Notes: generated from the letters alone by a model not told the origin. Positions 1 to 9,269 are shown, numbered from the stretch's first letter. The stretch is DNA of 64,000 nt from JABMRP01 sp964444795 (GCA_964444795.1 CAYUIQ010000004.1:43806-107805); one strand, 5' to 3'. A program made the numbers and translations.

Positions 1-3000
1 CATGGCCGAGGCGGCGGGGTCCACGATTTCGGGCCCAGCTACCTCCCCGACGGGCGGATCGTCTTCACCTCGAACCGCTACAGCAGCCTGATCCCTTGCG
101 CCAACGAAGGCTCCGACATCTTGCATACGATGAACGCCGACGGCTCGGACATTCGCGCGATCTCCGTCAACTGCGAAACCGAATTCGACCCGACCGTGAT
201 GGAAGACGGGCGGATCCTCTTCGGACGCTGGGAGTACGTCGACAAGACGGCGCTGACGGTGCAGTCGCTTTGGACCGTCTATCCGGACGGTACGAACGAG
301 ACGGCGACTTACGCGAACAACATGGTCTTTCCCGAAGCGATCCTCGATCCGCGTCAGGTGCCGGGCGACCGATACCTCATCGTTGGTAGTTTCACGCCGC
401 ACAACTCGCCGCCACGCGGAGCGGTGGCGATGATCGACACGCGGATGGGCAAGAACGACCCGGCCGCGATCCACAACTTCGACACGCCGAATGATCCGAC
501 AAACAATCGGGGCAGTTCGTGCGACCCTTATCCTCTCTCGAAAGACACGATCCTTTACAGCGGAAAAAGCGGCCCGTTCAACGCGATCATGATGGTCAAT
601 AAGGAGGGGCAGCGTGAAGTGATCCTCGCCGATGCGACGATCGACCTGCACGCGCCGATTCCGGTCCGCCCGCGACCTCTCCCCAGATTGAAGCGGGACT
701 TGACCGACCGGAGCAAGACGACCGGCAAGTTCTTCGTCCAGGACATCTACGAGGGGATGCCCGAGGTGAAGCCAGGGACGGTCAAGTATCTCCGCGTGTT
801 GGAGGACACGAGTCGAACGAGTCCGACGCCGGGCGGAAGCCCCGTCAATCAGACGTTTCTCGTCTCGTCGGCCCTGTCATTTACGATGAAGGACTACATG
901 GGGGTCGTGCCGGTCGAGCCGGATGGAAGCGTTTACTTCGAGGTGCCTTCCGGTCGGGCGGTCTTCTTCCAGGCTCTCGACGCCGAAGGGCGCTGTGTCC
1001 GAAGTATGCGAACATTCATCCAGGCGGTCCCCGGGACGACGCGTGCTTGCATCGGCTGTCATGAAAACAAGCGGTCGGCCTACGCCCCGAGGAAGACGGC
1101 GGCAATGGCGATCGGGCGACCGGTGAGTCGGCTTCAAGACGAATCGTGGGGCTCCGGCCCGATTGTCTACACCGAACAAATCCAGCCGATCTTTGATCGT
1201 CATTGCGTTTCGTGCCATGGCGGCGAGGAGGGAATCGCCGCCGGGCTCGACCTGACGGGCGGTTGGACCGAGCTTTTCAACATCTCGTACGAGCATCTCT
1301 CGAATCGACGCGAGGTTCAGTACAAAGCGCCGGTCATCGGCGGCATCGATTGCATGAACGGCACGTCGTACTACTCGTCGACGATCCTGCCCTCCTACTC
1401 GCACGGCAGTGGCAAGTCGCTCCTGACCGACATCCTGGTCGATAAGGCGAAGGGGCATGAAAAACGATTCGATCTGCCGCGCGCCCAGCGCGACTTGGTG
1501 CTGGCGTGGATGGATTCCAACGGCCAATTCGGCGGCACCTGGGATTACGTCCAGAGTGGTTTTTACGCCGCCGGGTGGAAGCAGACCAGGGCGAGCCTTG
1601 AAGGCGTCATGGAGAAAGCGAGTTGTGTGACTTGTCATCCGCGCGGCGACTTTGAGGTCGACTGGTTCAACCTTCAACGGCCCGAGTTGAGCCGGATTCT
1701 CCGCGCCCCGCTCGAAAAGGGCGACGAAGGCTTCGGCCTGGGGCTCTGTCGCGAGAGGAAAGCCGACACGAATTTCAAACGGCTTCGGATGATGACTTCC
1801 GGCGGATACCAACACGCGGTCAAACCGCTCTCCTGGTTCCCCGCCCAGGAGTGGAAGGAGTGGGACGAAAGTGGTCAGCCGCTGGTGACCTTCAAGTCGA
1901 CCGAAGACGCGATCTACCAGGAGATGCTCGCGATCATCCAGCAAGGCCGTCAGGCGGCGCTTGCCACACCGCGTCTTGACATGCCCGGTGCCCAGGTGGT
2001 CGCGGGCACCTGGCGAAAGATCGTACCGCGTCCTCTCCCGAAGGAACTGCCCAAGCTATCGGCCAATCTCGACGGCGAGGCCATGGTACACCTTGCCTGG
2101 CAGCGCAACACACGAACGTGGGGACTTGCGTTCGAGATTCACCGTGGCGACAAGGCGGACTTTACCCCATCGGCCGACACGCTACAGACCGAGACTCGAT
2201 TGTTTCGATGGCGTGACCCGGAGGCCAAGGGAGGCCCGACCCATTATGCGATCGTGCTGAAGGACGAGCAGGGCAAGAGCAGCGAGCCGATTCGCGCGTC
2301 GATCGTCGTCCCACCGCCGAAGCCGCCCGAGCCGGTTGCCGAGCTCGAAGCAACGGACAAAATCGGCGGCGTGCGACTTGCCTGGCCTGTCGATCCGCCC
2401 AGCAGCCTGCGATATCGCGTCTACCGAGGGCCTGCTGATGGCGGTGAGTTCACCTCCCTAAACGAGACGCCGTTGGCCGGCGGCCCATTCGAGGACACGA
2501 CCGGCGAGGAGGGGATCGCCTACCGCTATCATGTGCGAGCGGTCAGCGCAAGGGGAGGGGAGAGCAAGCCGTCGCCCGAAGCCACCGGCATGGCGAAGCC
2601 TTGGCCCAAGGGGCCGGTGCTCGATATGCCGCTGGCTCAGAACGTCGAAGGCAAAACCTTCGATGACAAGCAAGTGACCGGCCGGCTTGTCGGGGCCGCC
2701 AAGATCAGCGAGGGGGCGCTCGATCTGACCGGTGGCGGATATCTCCGGGTGGAGAACTCGGATCAGAGATTCGATCTTGCGGAAATGATCTCGGTCGAGT
2801 GTTCGGTCTATCTGACGAAGCCGGGCACGATGCCGGTCATTCTCAGCCATGGGGAATGGCAGCGAGCGGGCTGGTTTGTGCAGTCGATCAGCGGCGGTTG
2901 GCGCTGGCACGTCGGCGGAACGGACTGCGACGGCGGTCGTTCGGTGACCGGCCAATGGATTCACCTGCGAGCGACGTATGACGGCAAGGCCGCGCGGCTC

Positions 3001-3165
3001 TACCAGGATGGCAAGCTGGTCGGCGATGTCCCGTGCCGTCCAAACCTCGCTCCGTACTCGGCTCCACTCATGATAGGCCAATACACGGCCAGGCAAAATC
3101 CGGAATTCCAAACCACTGGCCGGATGAAGAATGTCAGGATCTATCGCGGACGAATCGGGCAGTAG
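1..3165 (+). CDS. Secreted-type hydrazine-synthase-alpha-like propeller / multiheme cytochrome c protein, 5'-truncated by window
   Basis: The reading frame is open from base 1, so the true start lies upstream of the window. Numbering codons from base 1, residues ~1-330 are a WD40/TolB-like propeller (DGRI, MNADGSD and the FGRWEYVDK repeat) like the middle domain of hydrazine synthase alpha. Three c-type heme motifs follow: CIGCH at 350, CVSCH at 402 and CVTCH at 542. Two fibronectin type III-like modules (~690-765 and ~777-860) and a LamG-like domain (~870-1054) close the protein. Large planctomycete proteins of this kind are inferred to be extracytoplasmic redox or substrate-binding proteins. 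The catalytic tyrosine-heme arrangement of true hydrazine synthase cannot be assumed. The protein at 48241-51147 is a paralogue sharing the propeller and two heme sites but lacking the FN3/LamG tail. Function is unknown; domain calls are solid. Confidence 0.85.
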   Translation, partial: HGRGGGVHDFGPSYLPDGRIVFTSNRYSSLIPCANEGSDILHTMNADGSDIRAISVNCETEFDPTVMEDGRILFGRWEYVDKTALTVQSLWTVYPDGTNETATYANNMVFPEAILDPRQVPGDRYLIVGSFTPHNSPPRGAVAMIDTRMGKNDPAAIHNFDTPNDPTNNRGSSCDPYPLSKDTILYSGKSGPFNAIMMVNKEGQREVILADATIDLHAPIPVRPRPLPRLKRDLTDRSKTTGKFFVQDIYEGMPEVKPGTVKYLRVLEDTSRTSPTPGGSPVNQTFLVSSALSFTMKDYMGVVPVEPDGSVYFEVPSGRAVFFQALDAEGRCVRSMRTFIQAVPGTTRACIGCHENKRSAYAPRKTAAMAIGRPVSRLQDESWGSGPIVYTEQIQPIFDRHCVSCHGGEEGIAAGLDLTGGWTELFNISYEHLSNRREVQYKAPVIGGIDCMNGTSYYSSTILPSYSHGSGKSLLTDILVDKAKGHEKRFDLPRAQRDLVLAWMDSNGQFGGTWDYVQSGFYAAGWKQTRASLEGVMEKASCVTCHPRGDFEVDWFNLQRPELSRILRAPLEKGDEGFGLGLCRERKADTNFKRLRMMTSGGYQHAVKPLSWFPAQEWKEWDESGQPLVTFKSTEDAIYQEMLAIIQQGRQAALATPRLDMPGAQVVAGTWRKIVPRPLPKELPKLSANLDGEAMVHLAWQRNTRTWGLAFEIHRGDKADFTPSADTLQTETRLFRWRDPEAKGGPTHYAIVLKDEQGKSSEPIRASIVVPPPKPPEPVAELEATDKIGGVRLAWPVDPPSSLRYRVYRGPADGGEFTSLNETPLAGGPFEDTTGEEGIAYRYHVRAVSARGGESKPSPEATGMAKPWPKGPVLDMPLAQNVEGKTFDDKQVTGRLVGAAKISEGALDLTGGGYLRVENSDQRFDLAEMISVECSVYLTKPGTMPVILSHGEWQRAGWFVQSISGGWRWHVGGTDCDGGRSVTGQWIHLRATYDGKAARLYQDGKLVGDVPCRPNLAPYSAPLMIGQYTARQNPEFQTTGRMKNVRIYRGRIGQ

Positions 3166-3400
3166 GATCGAGGCGCAACTGGAGCCACCTTCCGTCCTCC
3201 TCCAAGATGCGCCCTCCGTCGATCCCCGCATCAGCCAGCCATTGCCGCATGGCCGCTTTCTCGATCGGGCGCACCTTGGAACACATCACAGCAGCGACAA
3301 AACCGCCCATTATCGCCGCTTGCCACCAGCAGGACCTTGCGGGCACGGGCACGAACGGTTGACGCGGCCGGCACGTTCGGATTACGCTATTTGGGTGGCA
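3134..3400 (-). pseudogene. Possible degraded coding remnant (unassigned)
   Basis: This 314-base gap (3166-3479) has no gene on the + strand. On the - strand the stretch ending at 3134 translates into a protein-like peptide, including WWQAAIMGGFVAAVMCSKVR and, further on, DAGIDGGRILEEDGRW. It has no convincing start codon or ribosome site and it overlaps the end of the preceding + gene by 32 bases. The composition looks more like true protein than the arginine/serine-rich translations typical of shadow frames here. A remnant of an oxidoreductase or similar enzyme is possible, but no family can be named with confidence. Confidence 0.25.
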
Positions 3401-3479
3401 GTTGTGCCGTTCCGCATAAAGTATCACCCGCGTGACGCGGGTAAACGAAAAGCGAAAGAACCTAGGTGGAGCCAACGCC

Positions 3480-4829
3480 ATGGAAAACGATCTGACACGA
3501 CGTGGATTTGTACGAGCCGCAGCGGCGGGTTCTGCCGCACTGACCTGGCTGGGCGCCCGCGGAGCGACGACGGCGTTCGCCGCCGAGGCCGACAAGCCGG
3601 CCTTGCTCGGAGGCACACCCGTACACAAGGGCGGCTGGCCCAAATGGCCCGAGTGGCGCGAGTCGTGGGAGCCGGAAATCGTCGACGTGCTGCGCAGCGG
3701 CCGATGGTGCAGTGGCGGCGGCAGCGGCAAGGTGGGCGAGTTCGAGCAGGCCTACGCGAAGATCCACGGCGCCAAGCGCTGCGTGGCCACCGCCAGCGGC
3801 ACCACCGCGCTGCTCACGGCCCTGCACGTCATGGGCGTCGACGCCGGCGACGAAGTGATCATCTCACCCTACACCTTCATCGCCACGTACAACGTGGTCC
3901 TGATGCACAAGGCCCTGCCGGTGTTCGCCGACACTGATCCGGCCACGCTGACAATGGACCCGGCTTCGATCGAGAGTCGGATCACCGACCGAACCCGGGC
4001 TATCGTGCCGGTGCATATCTACGGCATGCCCTGTGACATGGACCCGATCAACGCCATCGCCAAGAAGCACAACCTGGCCGTCATTGAGGACGCCTGTCAG
4101 GCATGGCTAGGCGAGTACAAGGGCAAAAAGTGCGGCACGCTGGCCGATCTGGGCTGCTTCAGCTTCCAGAACTCCAAGCACATCCCCGCGGGTGACGGTG
4201 GGGCCGTCACCACCAACAGCGACGACTTGGCCGACCGCTGTCTGGCCTACCACAATTGCGGCCGCGCCACCGGGAGCTTCAAGGGCAGCGGCTGCTTCAG
4301 CCGCGGCACCAACTACCGCATGATGCACTATGCGGCCGCGCTGCTCCGGCAGCAAATCGACAAGCTCGTGACGGAGACCAAGCGGCGGCAGGAGAACGCC
4401 GACTATCTGACGGCCGGCCTGAAGGAGATTCCCGGCATCCAGCCCGCGCGTCTGCCGGAAGACAGCCGCGCCGTTTGGCATCTCTACGCATTCCGATACG
4501 ACGCGGCCCAGTTCAACGGTCTGCCGCGCGGCAAGTTCATCAAGGCCCTCCAGGCCGAAGGCATCCCCTGCGGCGGCGGCTATCACGAACAGTACTACGA
4601 CGGCCTGCTCGACGAGGCGATCAACTCGCGAGGCTTCCAGCGTCTCTTCTCCGCCGGGCGGCTGAAAGCCTATCGCGACAGCTTCGGGGAGCTCAAAGGC
4701 AACAAGCAAGTTTGTGAGACGACCGTCGGGATGTTCCAGACTCTGCTCCTAGCCGACCGCGGTGACATGGATCACATCGTCGAGGCGGTTCGCAGAATCC
4801 AGGCCCACAGCGCCGCGCTGGCGACGTGA
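3480..4829 (+). CDS. Tat-exported DegT/DnrJ/EryC1/StrS-family aminotransferase
   Basis: This is a PLP-dependent aminotransferase-fold protein of the DegT/StrS sugar-aminotransferase family, 449 residues. ATG at 3480 is chosen because AGGTGGAG lies 8 bases upstream and because it places a twin-arginine signal (LTRRGFVRAAAAG) at the N-terminus; an in-frame GTG at 3432 would bury it. Family landmarks are the SGTTAL phosphate-binding loop, the EDACQAWLGE region and the PLP-lysine segment FQNSKHIPAGDGG. Known members act on nucleotide-linked keto-sugars in the cytoplasm, so export of a folded PLP enzyme is unusual and substrate is unknown. A second, divergent member follows 49 bases downstream, suggesting one operon. 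Confidence 0.9.
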   Translation: MENDLTRRGFVRAAAAGSAALTWLGARGATTAFAAEADKPALLGGTPVHKGGWPKWPEWRESWEPEIVDVLRSGRWCSGGGSGKVGEFEQAYAKIHGAKRCVATASGTTALLTALHVMGVDAGDEVIISPYTFIATYNVVLMHKALPVFADTDPATLTMDPASIESRITDRTRAIVPVHIYGMPCDMDPINAIAKKHNLAVIEDACQAWLGEYKGKKCGTLADLGCFSFQNSKHIPAGDGGAVTTNSDDLADRCLAYHNCGRATGSFKGSGCFSRGTNYRMMHYAAALLRQQIDKLVTETKRRQENADYLTAGLKEIPGIQPARLPEDSRAVWHLYAFRYDAAQFNGLPRGKFIKALQAEGIPCGGGYHEQYYDGLLDEAINSRGFQRLFSAGRLKAYRDSFGELKGNKQVCETTVGMFQTLLLADRGDMDHIVEAVRRIQAHSAALAT

Positions 4830-4878
4830 GCCATTGAAAGAACGTATGTAGATTCCGTCAAGGTGAAAGGACAGTCCG

Positions 4879-6246
4879 ATGAATCAACCGATGAAGAACC
4901 GTCGCGAGTTCCTGGCGACCGTCGGCGCCGCGGGCGCCGCGTCGATGCTCGTGGGATCGGATGGGACCCGAGCGAGCCTTGCCGCCGAAGGCCGTGAGAA
5001 GCTTGCGATCGAGGGGGGGACGCCGGTGCGGAAAACCCCGCTTCACTCTCAGCCCTACGGGCCTCAGTTCTACGACGAGGTCGAGAAGCGGGAACTCGTC
5101 GAGGTCCTCGATTCGAGGTCTCCCTTCCGCTGGCGGGGCGGAGGCTCAAAGGTCCTCCAGTTCGAGAAGTCCTACGCGGAGCACCTCGGTGTGAAGCATG
5201 CCCTCGGCGTAACTTCCGGGACGACGGCCCTGTTCACCGCCATGGCGGCGCTCGAAATCGGGCCCGGCGACGAGGTCATTCTTCCCGCCTGGACCTGGTA
5301 CGCCGACTACGATGCGATCGTCCTTTCGGGAGCCTTGCCGGTCTTCGCCGAGATCGACGAGTCGCTGGCCATTGATCCGGGGGGCATCGAGCATCGGATC
5401 ACGCCGCGCACCAAGGCGATCGTACCCAGCCACCTTCAGGGAGGCACGGCCGACATGGCCCCGATCCTCGCGATCGCACGCAGGCACAAACTCCGCGTGG
5501 TGGAAGACTGCGCCCAATGCTGTGGAGGACGCTACAAGGGGAAGTACGTCGGCTCGGTGGGCGACATCGGAATCAACAGCTTTCAACTCAGCAAGACCAT
5601 CACCTCGGGCGAGGGCGGCGCCGTGGTCTCCAACGATTCGGAACTCTTCGAGCGCGCCGTCCGCTTCCACGACGTCGGCGTGGTCCGCTCGCCCTACAAG
5701 GAGTCCCTCGGCGGCGGCCTGTTGGCGGCCTTCGCCTCGTGCAACTTCCGCATGAACGAGTTCACCGGAGCGGTCCTCAAGGGGCAGGTCCAGAAGTTGG
5801 AGACAATCTGCTCGCGACTCCGCGCCAACAGCCGCAAGGTCCGCGAAGGCATCGCCGACCTGCCGGGGCTGAAACTACGCAAGACGCCGGACCAGGAGGG
5901 GGATCTGGGCGTCACGGTCTTCCTGGACCACGGCACCCGGCAGCGGCGTGACCGCTTCTTGCGGGCCCTTCGAGCGGAGGGAATCTCGGCCTCGGGCCCG
6001 GGCGGTTCGGTGATCTTGCCGATCGACCAGCGGATCGAGAAGAAGGCGACCGTCCACCCCGACTGGCCCTCCTTCAACAGCCCCCAGGGAAAGGCGATCC
6101 GCTACGGAGCCGAGTCCTGCCCCCGTACCATCGATATCATCAACCGCTTCGGTGGCGTGATCATGGATCCCAACTTCACCGATGAGGACCTGAGCGACAT
6201 CGTCCGGGCGATCCGCAAGGTTTACTCGGCCATGGGACCGGCTTAG
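4879..6246 (+). CDS. Tat-exported DegT/DnrJ/EryC1/StrS-family aminotransferase (second copy)
   Basis: 455 residues, with ATG at 4879 preceded by AGGTGAAAGGA. The N-terminus carries a twin-arginine-like export signal (MKNRREFLATVGAAG). The mature part begins with KLAIEGGTPVRKT, the usual opening of this family, and contains SGTTALFTAM, the aspartate region VVEDCAQCCGG and the PLP-lysine segment FQLSKTITSGEGGAV. It shares fold and order of motifs with the preceding gene but differs enough along its length to be an old duplication or a separate acquisition. The two genes are probably co-transcribed. The role may lie in processing amino or keto sugars outside the cytoplasm; substrate cannot be read from sequence. 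Confidence 0.9.
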   Translation: MNQPMKNRREFLATVGAAGAASMLVGSDGTRASLAAEGREKLAIEGGTPVRKTPLHSQPYGPQFYDEVEKRELVEVLDSRSPFRWRGGGSKVLQFEKSYAEHLGVKHALGVTSGTTALFTAMAALEIGPGDEVILPAWTWYADYDAIVLSGALPVFAEIDESLAIDPGGIEHRITPRTKAIVPSHLQGGTADMAPILAIARRHKLRVVEDCAQCCGGRYKGKYVGSVGDIGINSFQLSKTITSGEGGAVVSNDSELFERAVRFHDVGVVRSPYKESLGGGLLAAFASCNFRMNEFTGAVLKGQVQKLETICSRLRANSRKVREGIADLPGLKLRKTPDQEGDLGVTVFLDHGTRQRRDRFLRALRAEGISASGPGGSVILPIDQRIEKKATVHPDWPSFNSPQGKAIRYGAESCPRTIDIINRFGGVIMDPNFTDEDLSDIVRAIRKVYSAMGPA

Positions 6247-6252
6247 GCGCCG

Positions 6253-6382
6253 TGGGGCACGTTTCCAACGTGCCGGTCTCTTGGTCAAATAGGGTGTCGG
6301 ATGTTTATGATGTATCCTGGCGAACCAGCAAGCACGTTGGAAACGTGCCTGACAACCCAAGGCACGTTGAAAACGTGCCCCA
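6253..6382. repeat. REPIN-like cluster of three GGCACGTT palindromes
   Basis: Three near-identical palindromes lie in the gap between two genes: GGCACGTTTCCAACGTGCC at 6256-6274, GCACGTTGGAAACGTGC at 6332-6348 and GGCACGTTGAAAACGTGCC at 6361-6379. The outer two also form a longer inverted pair (GTGGGGCACGTT against AACGTGCCCCAC). This is the architecture of REP/REPIN repeats, short palindromes in opposite orientation, usually mobilised in trans. The element could also form a transcription-ending hairpin after the aminotransferase pair. Confidence 0.8.
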
Positions 6383-6437
6383 CGTTAAGAAAGGCGGGGC
6401 GCTTCGCCGAACGGAAAACCGACAATAGGAGACTCCA

Positions 6438-7877
6438 ATGACACTCAGTCGAAATATCTCGCGGCGCCGACTACTGGGGCGAGGGTTGGGCGCCGCCGCC
6501 GCGGGAATCGGCCTGCCGCTGTTCATCTCGTGTCGGCAATCGCCGGCTGTGGGGCCAAGCAGCCCGAACGTAACTCCGGAGGTGGAAGAGACGACTCCAA
6601 GCCCCAACGATCAGGTCGGCGTGGGGGTTATCGGATGCGGACGACGCAATGGACAGCTTGTCACGGGAGTCGGGGGGCAGGGGAAGCTTCCCCCGTACGC
6701 CCGTATCGTCGCCGTGGCCGATTTCAACAAGAGACGGGCCGACCAGTGGGCGGCCAAGTACGAGTGCCCGGCCTATCAGGAGTACCGCGAGCTGCTCGAG
6801 AACAAGGACGTGGACGTCATCATCTACGCCACGCCGGAGCATTGGCACTACCTGCCCTGCATCCATGCCGTCCAGGCGGGCAAGGACGTCTACGGTGAAC
6901 AGCCCTTAAGCCATACCATCCGCGAGGGGCGGGTCATGGCCGACGCGGTCCGAAAATACCGGCGCGTGTTCCAAACCGGGGAACAGCAGCGATCCCACCC
7001 GATGACGCGTAAAGCCGTGGAACTGATCCTCAACGGGCGCATCGGCAAGGTGCATACGGTCATCGGTTACAACTATCCCAGCCCTTACGAGTGCAACTTC
7101 CCCGCCCAGCCAATCCCCGACGGGTTGGATTGGGACCGCTGGTGCGGGCCGAACGAAGTCGTGCCCTATCACACAGACCTTTACCTGTCGCGGGTACCTT
7201 ACCTCCGGAGGGGTTACCGGGCTCGGCCGGCGGAGAAATACGCAATCGGCCCGGGCTGGATGTCGTTTAGGCCCTATTCGGGAGGCGAACTGGCCAACTG
7301 GGGCTGCCACGGATTGAGCATGGTCCAATGGGCGCTGGCAGTGGACCGCAGCGGTCCGGTCGAGGTTTGGGTGGAGCCGGCCGAGAAGCTCCCCAAGGTC
7401 GTCTACGACAACCCGGAACTCCGCGAGCGTGGCGACGCCCTTTGCAGCAAGAGCATCATCCACTACCGATTCGCCAGCGGCGTGGTGCTGAAGCTTTCCG
7501 GAACCGACCCGCGGCTCGGAGGCGGGGGGACCTTCATCGGCGAGCGGGGCAAGATCACGGTCTTTCGCGAGGGCTATGAATGCGATCCGGTGGGCCTCGA
7601 CGAAGACCCGCTTCCGGCCGGCGCGACTCGCGTCTACCGCAATGACCACCACATGGGCAACTTCTTCCGCTGCGTGCGCTCGCGCAAAGACCCGATCATG
7701 GACGTGGAAAACGCGCATCGCGTGGCCACCTTGTGCCATCTGGGCAATATCGCCCGCTGGCTAGGACGCCCTCTCAAGTGGGACCCGGAAAAGGAGGTCT
7801 TCCCCGGAGACGACGAAGCGAACACGTATCTCGATTGCCCGAAACGCAAGGGCTACGAACTGCCCGATCAGGTGTAG
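6438..7877 (+). CDS. Tat-exported Gfo/Idh/MocA-family oxidoreductase
   Basis: 479 residues, ATG at 6438 with AGGAG a few bases upstream. The N-terminus has a twin-arginine signal (SRRRLLGRGLGAAAAG), followed by a cysteine (LFISC) that could also act as a lipoprotein site. A Rossmann NAD(P)-binding motif GVGVIGCGRRNGQL starts the mature domain (~55-70). It is followed by the conserved ATPEHWHYLPCIHA and the GKDVYGEQPLSH segment, which is EKP in classical members and here EQP. The C-terminal alpha/beta sheet domain is complete. These enzymes oxidise or epimerise sugars and inositols, carrying bound NAD(P)H when exported through Tat. The exact substrate is not predictable. Confidence 0.92.
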   Translation: MTLSRNISRRRLLGRGLGAAAAGIGLPLFISCRQSPAVGPSSPNVTPEVEETTPSPNDQVGVGVIGCGRRNGQLVTGVGGQGKLPPYARIVAVADFNKRRADQWAAKYECPAYQEYRELLENKDVDVIIYATPEHWHYLPCIHAVQAGKDVYGEQPLSHTIREGRVMADAVRKYRRVFQTGEQQRSHPMTRKAVELILNGRIGKVHTVIGYNYPSPYECNFPAQPIPDGLDWDRWCGPNEVVPYHTDLYLSRVPYLRRGYRARPAEKYAIGPGWMSFRPYSGGELANWGCHGLSMVQWALAVDRSGPVEVWVEPAEKLPKVVYDNPELRERGDALCSKSIIHYRFASGVVLKLSGTDPRLGGGGTFIGERGKITVFREGYECDPVGLDEDPLPAGATRVYRNDHHMGNFFRCVRSRKDPIMDVENAHRVATLCHLGNIARWLGRPLKWDPEKEVFPGDDEANTYLDCPKRKGYELPDQV

Positions 7878-7879
7878 GA

Positions 7880-7953
7880 AAAAAAGGGGGACAGGTCCAA
7901 TTTGTGCGAAACACCCTTCGGGCCGTTCCGGCAAATTGGACTATCCCCTTTTC
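7880..7953. repeat. Inverted repeat with GGGGACAG/TTGGACTATCCCC arms
   Basis: Imperfect inverted repeat directly after the oxidoreductase stop. The left arm contains GGGGGACAGGTCCAATTTG and the right arm CAAATTGGACTATCCCC, with A-rich and T-rich flanks and a ~28-base loop. The arm consensus resembles the GGGGACAG-type REP palindromes that are common in many bacteria and are linked to Y1 (RAYT) transposases. A shorter related palindrome (GGGGGACGGTCCCCC) occurs at 9254-9268. It could also end transcription on the + strand. Confidence 0.7.
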
Positions 7954-7991
7954 CCGGAATCACGCATTACCATTTAGGGAGGAGCAAACTG

Positions 7992-9233
7992 ATGGCACGG
8001 CGATCCATGGCAGCCATCGCGATGGCCTGCTGCTTGGCAACGGCGGCCGACTGCCCGGCCGCTCAGCAGACGGCCGAACCGTCGGTCCGATACGTTCCCC
8101 TCGATGCCCCGGCAGGCATGTCGCGGGCCGTGGTTGTCCAGGGGCTTCCGCTGGTCCACACACGCCAGCTCTTGCCGCTGGATCGTGAGGGAAGACTCGT
8201 GGGTGAGGGTTCGGCCGACAAGCAGATTGAACAGGTCCTGGACAATCTGGAGGCGGTGCTGGACGCTGCCGGCTCGGGCCTTGACAAACTCGTTCGGCTG
8301 AACGTCTACGCGCTGTCGCACCAGACGGCCGGCCGCGTGCGCGAGCTGTTGAGCAAGCGTCTGGACCCCGCCGTCCGCCCGGCGATCACCGTGGTCCTGA
8401 CGCCACTGCCTCATCGCAAGGCGGTGGTGGCCGTCGATGCGGTCGCAGTGGCCGCCGAGAAAGGCCACGATGTGGCCCTCGAGCGATGCGAGGCCGTGGC
8501 CGGCGACAAGCAGTGCGCCGATGCCGCGGTGATGCCACGAGGCGGCGTGGCGTATCTGTCCGGTCAGCCGGAAAAAGGAGGGCTCGCCGCGTCGGCCGTC
8601 GACAAATCGCTGTCCGCCCTGTTCGGAAGACTCAAACAATTGAAACTCTCGCCGGCGGACGTCGTGCGGGTGAAGGTGTTTCTGACACCGGCTTCGTCGG
8701 CCGACGAGGCGTTGGGCGAGGTGAAAAGGCTCTTCCCGGGCCAACTCACTCCGCCGGTGGTCTTCGTCCAATGGATCGCCTCGGTGCCGGTCGAGATCGA
8801 GCTTGTTGCGCGGTTGCCGCTGGCGGAACAGTCGCCTCTGACGGAAGGGCCGGCCGAGACCGTCGAACACTACAACCCGCCCGAGGTGATCCCCTCGCCT
8901 ACCTTCAGCCGCGCGGCGCTGGTCCGCACCCAGCGGCAGATCTACATTTCCGGTCTGTCGGCGCGCGCCGCGGGCGACGGCGAGGCCCAGGCCCGCGATG
9001 TGTTCGACCAGTTGACGCAGATCCTCTCCGCGACGGGCAGCGACCTGCGTCATCTGGCCAAGGCCACGTACTATGTGTCCGACGATGACGCCAGCGGCAT
9101 GCTCAACAAGTTGCGCGGGGAGTTGTACGACCCGGAACGTCCGCCGGCCGCGTCGAAGGTTACGGTGCATGGCGTGGGGAAGTCGAACCGCACGCTGACG
9201 ATGGACATGATTGCTGTCGGCAGTGGGCGATAG
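7992..9233 (+). CDS. Secreted protein with three RidA (YjgF/UK114)-like domains
   Basis: 413 residues. The start at 7992 is set by AGGGAGGAG eight bases upstream and by the signal peptide it yields (MARRSMAAIAMACCLATAAD). The body contains three successive RidA-like units (~30-155, 160-270 and 280-413), each with the family's 'L.KL.RL.VY'-type beta/alpha segment (LVRLNVYAL, VVRVKVFLT, LAKATYYVS). The first unit ends with the classical RPAITVVLTPLP stretch. RidA proteins are normally ~130-residue trimeric cytoplasmic deaminases of reactive enamines. Three in tandem could form one monomeric pseudo-trimer. Retention of the active-site arginine in each unit cannot be judged without alignment. The export signal argues for a periplasmic role. 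Confidence 0.85.
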   Translation: MARRSMAAIAMACCLATAADCPAAQQTAEPSVRYVPLDAPAGMSRAVVVQGLPLVHTRQLLPLDREGRLVGEGSADKQIEQVLDNLEAVLDAAGSGLDKLVRLNVYALSHQTAGRVRELLSKRLDPAVRPAITVVLTPLPHRKAVVAVDAVAVAAEKGHDVALERCEAVAGDKQCADAAVMPRGGVAYLSGQPEKGGLAASAVDKSLSALFGRLKQLKLSPADVVRVKVFLTPASSADEALGEVKRLFPGQLTPPVVFVQWIASVPVEIELVARLPLAEQSPLTEGPAETVEHYNPPEVIPSPTFSRAALVRTQRQIYISGLSARAAGDGEAQARDVFDQLTQILSATGSDLRHLAKATYYVSDDDASGMLNKLRGELYDPERPPAASKVTVHGVGKSNRTLTMDMIAVGSGR

Positions 9234-9253
9234 ATGCAGGGTAACCGTTCACG

Positions 9254-9268
9254 GGGGACGGTCCCCCT
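9254..9268. repeat. GGGGGACGGTCCCCC perfect palindrome
   Basis: 15-base inverted repeat just after the RidA gene, close in sequence to the arms of the repeat at 7880-7953. It also marks the left edge of the oxidoreductase remnant that follows, so it may be a trace of repeat-associated rearrangement. Confidence 0.6.
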
Positions 9269-9269
9269 C

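Noticed and set aside
877..1944. Long - strand open frame (355 codons) under the first gene
   Set aside because: It lies wholly opposite a clearly conserved cytochrome/propeller gene, has no ribosome site or known motif and arises from GC-rich codon bias.
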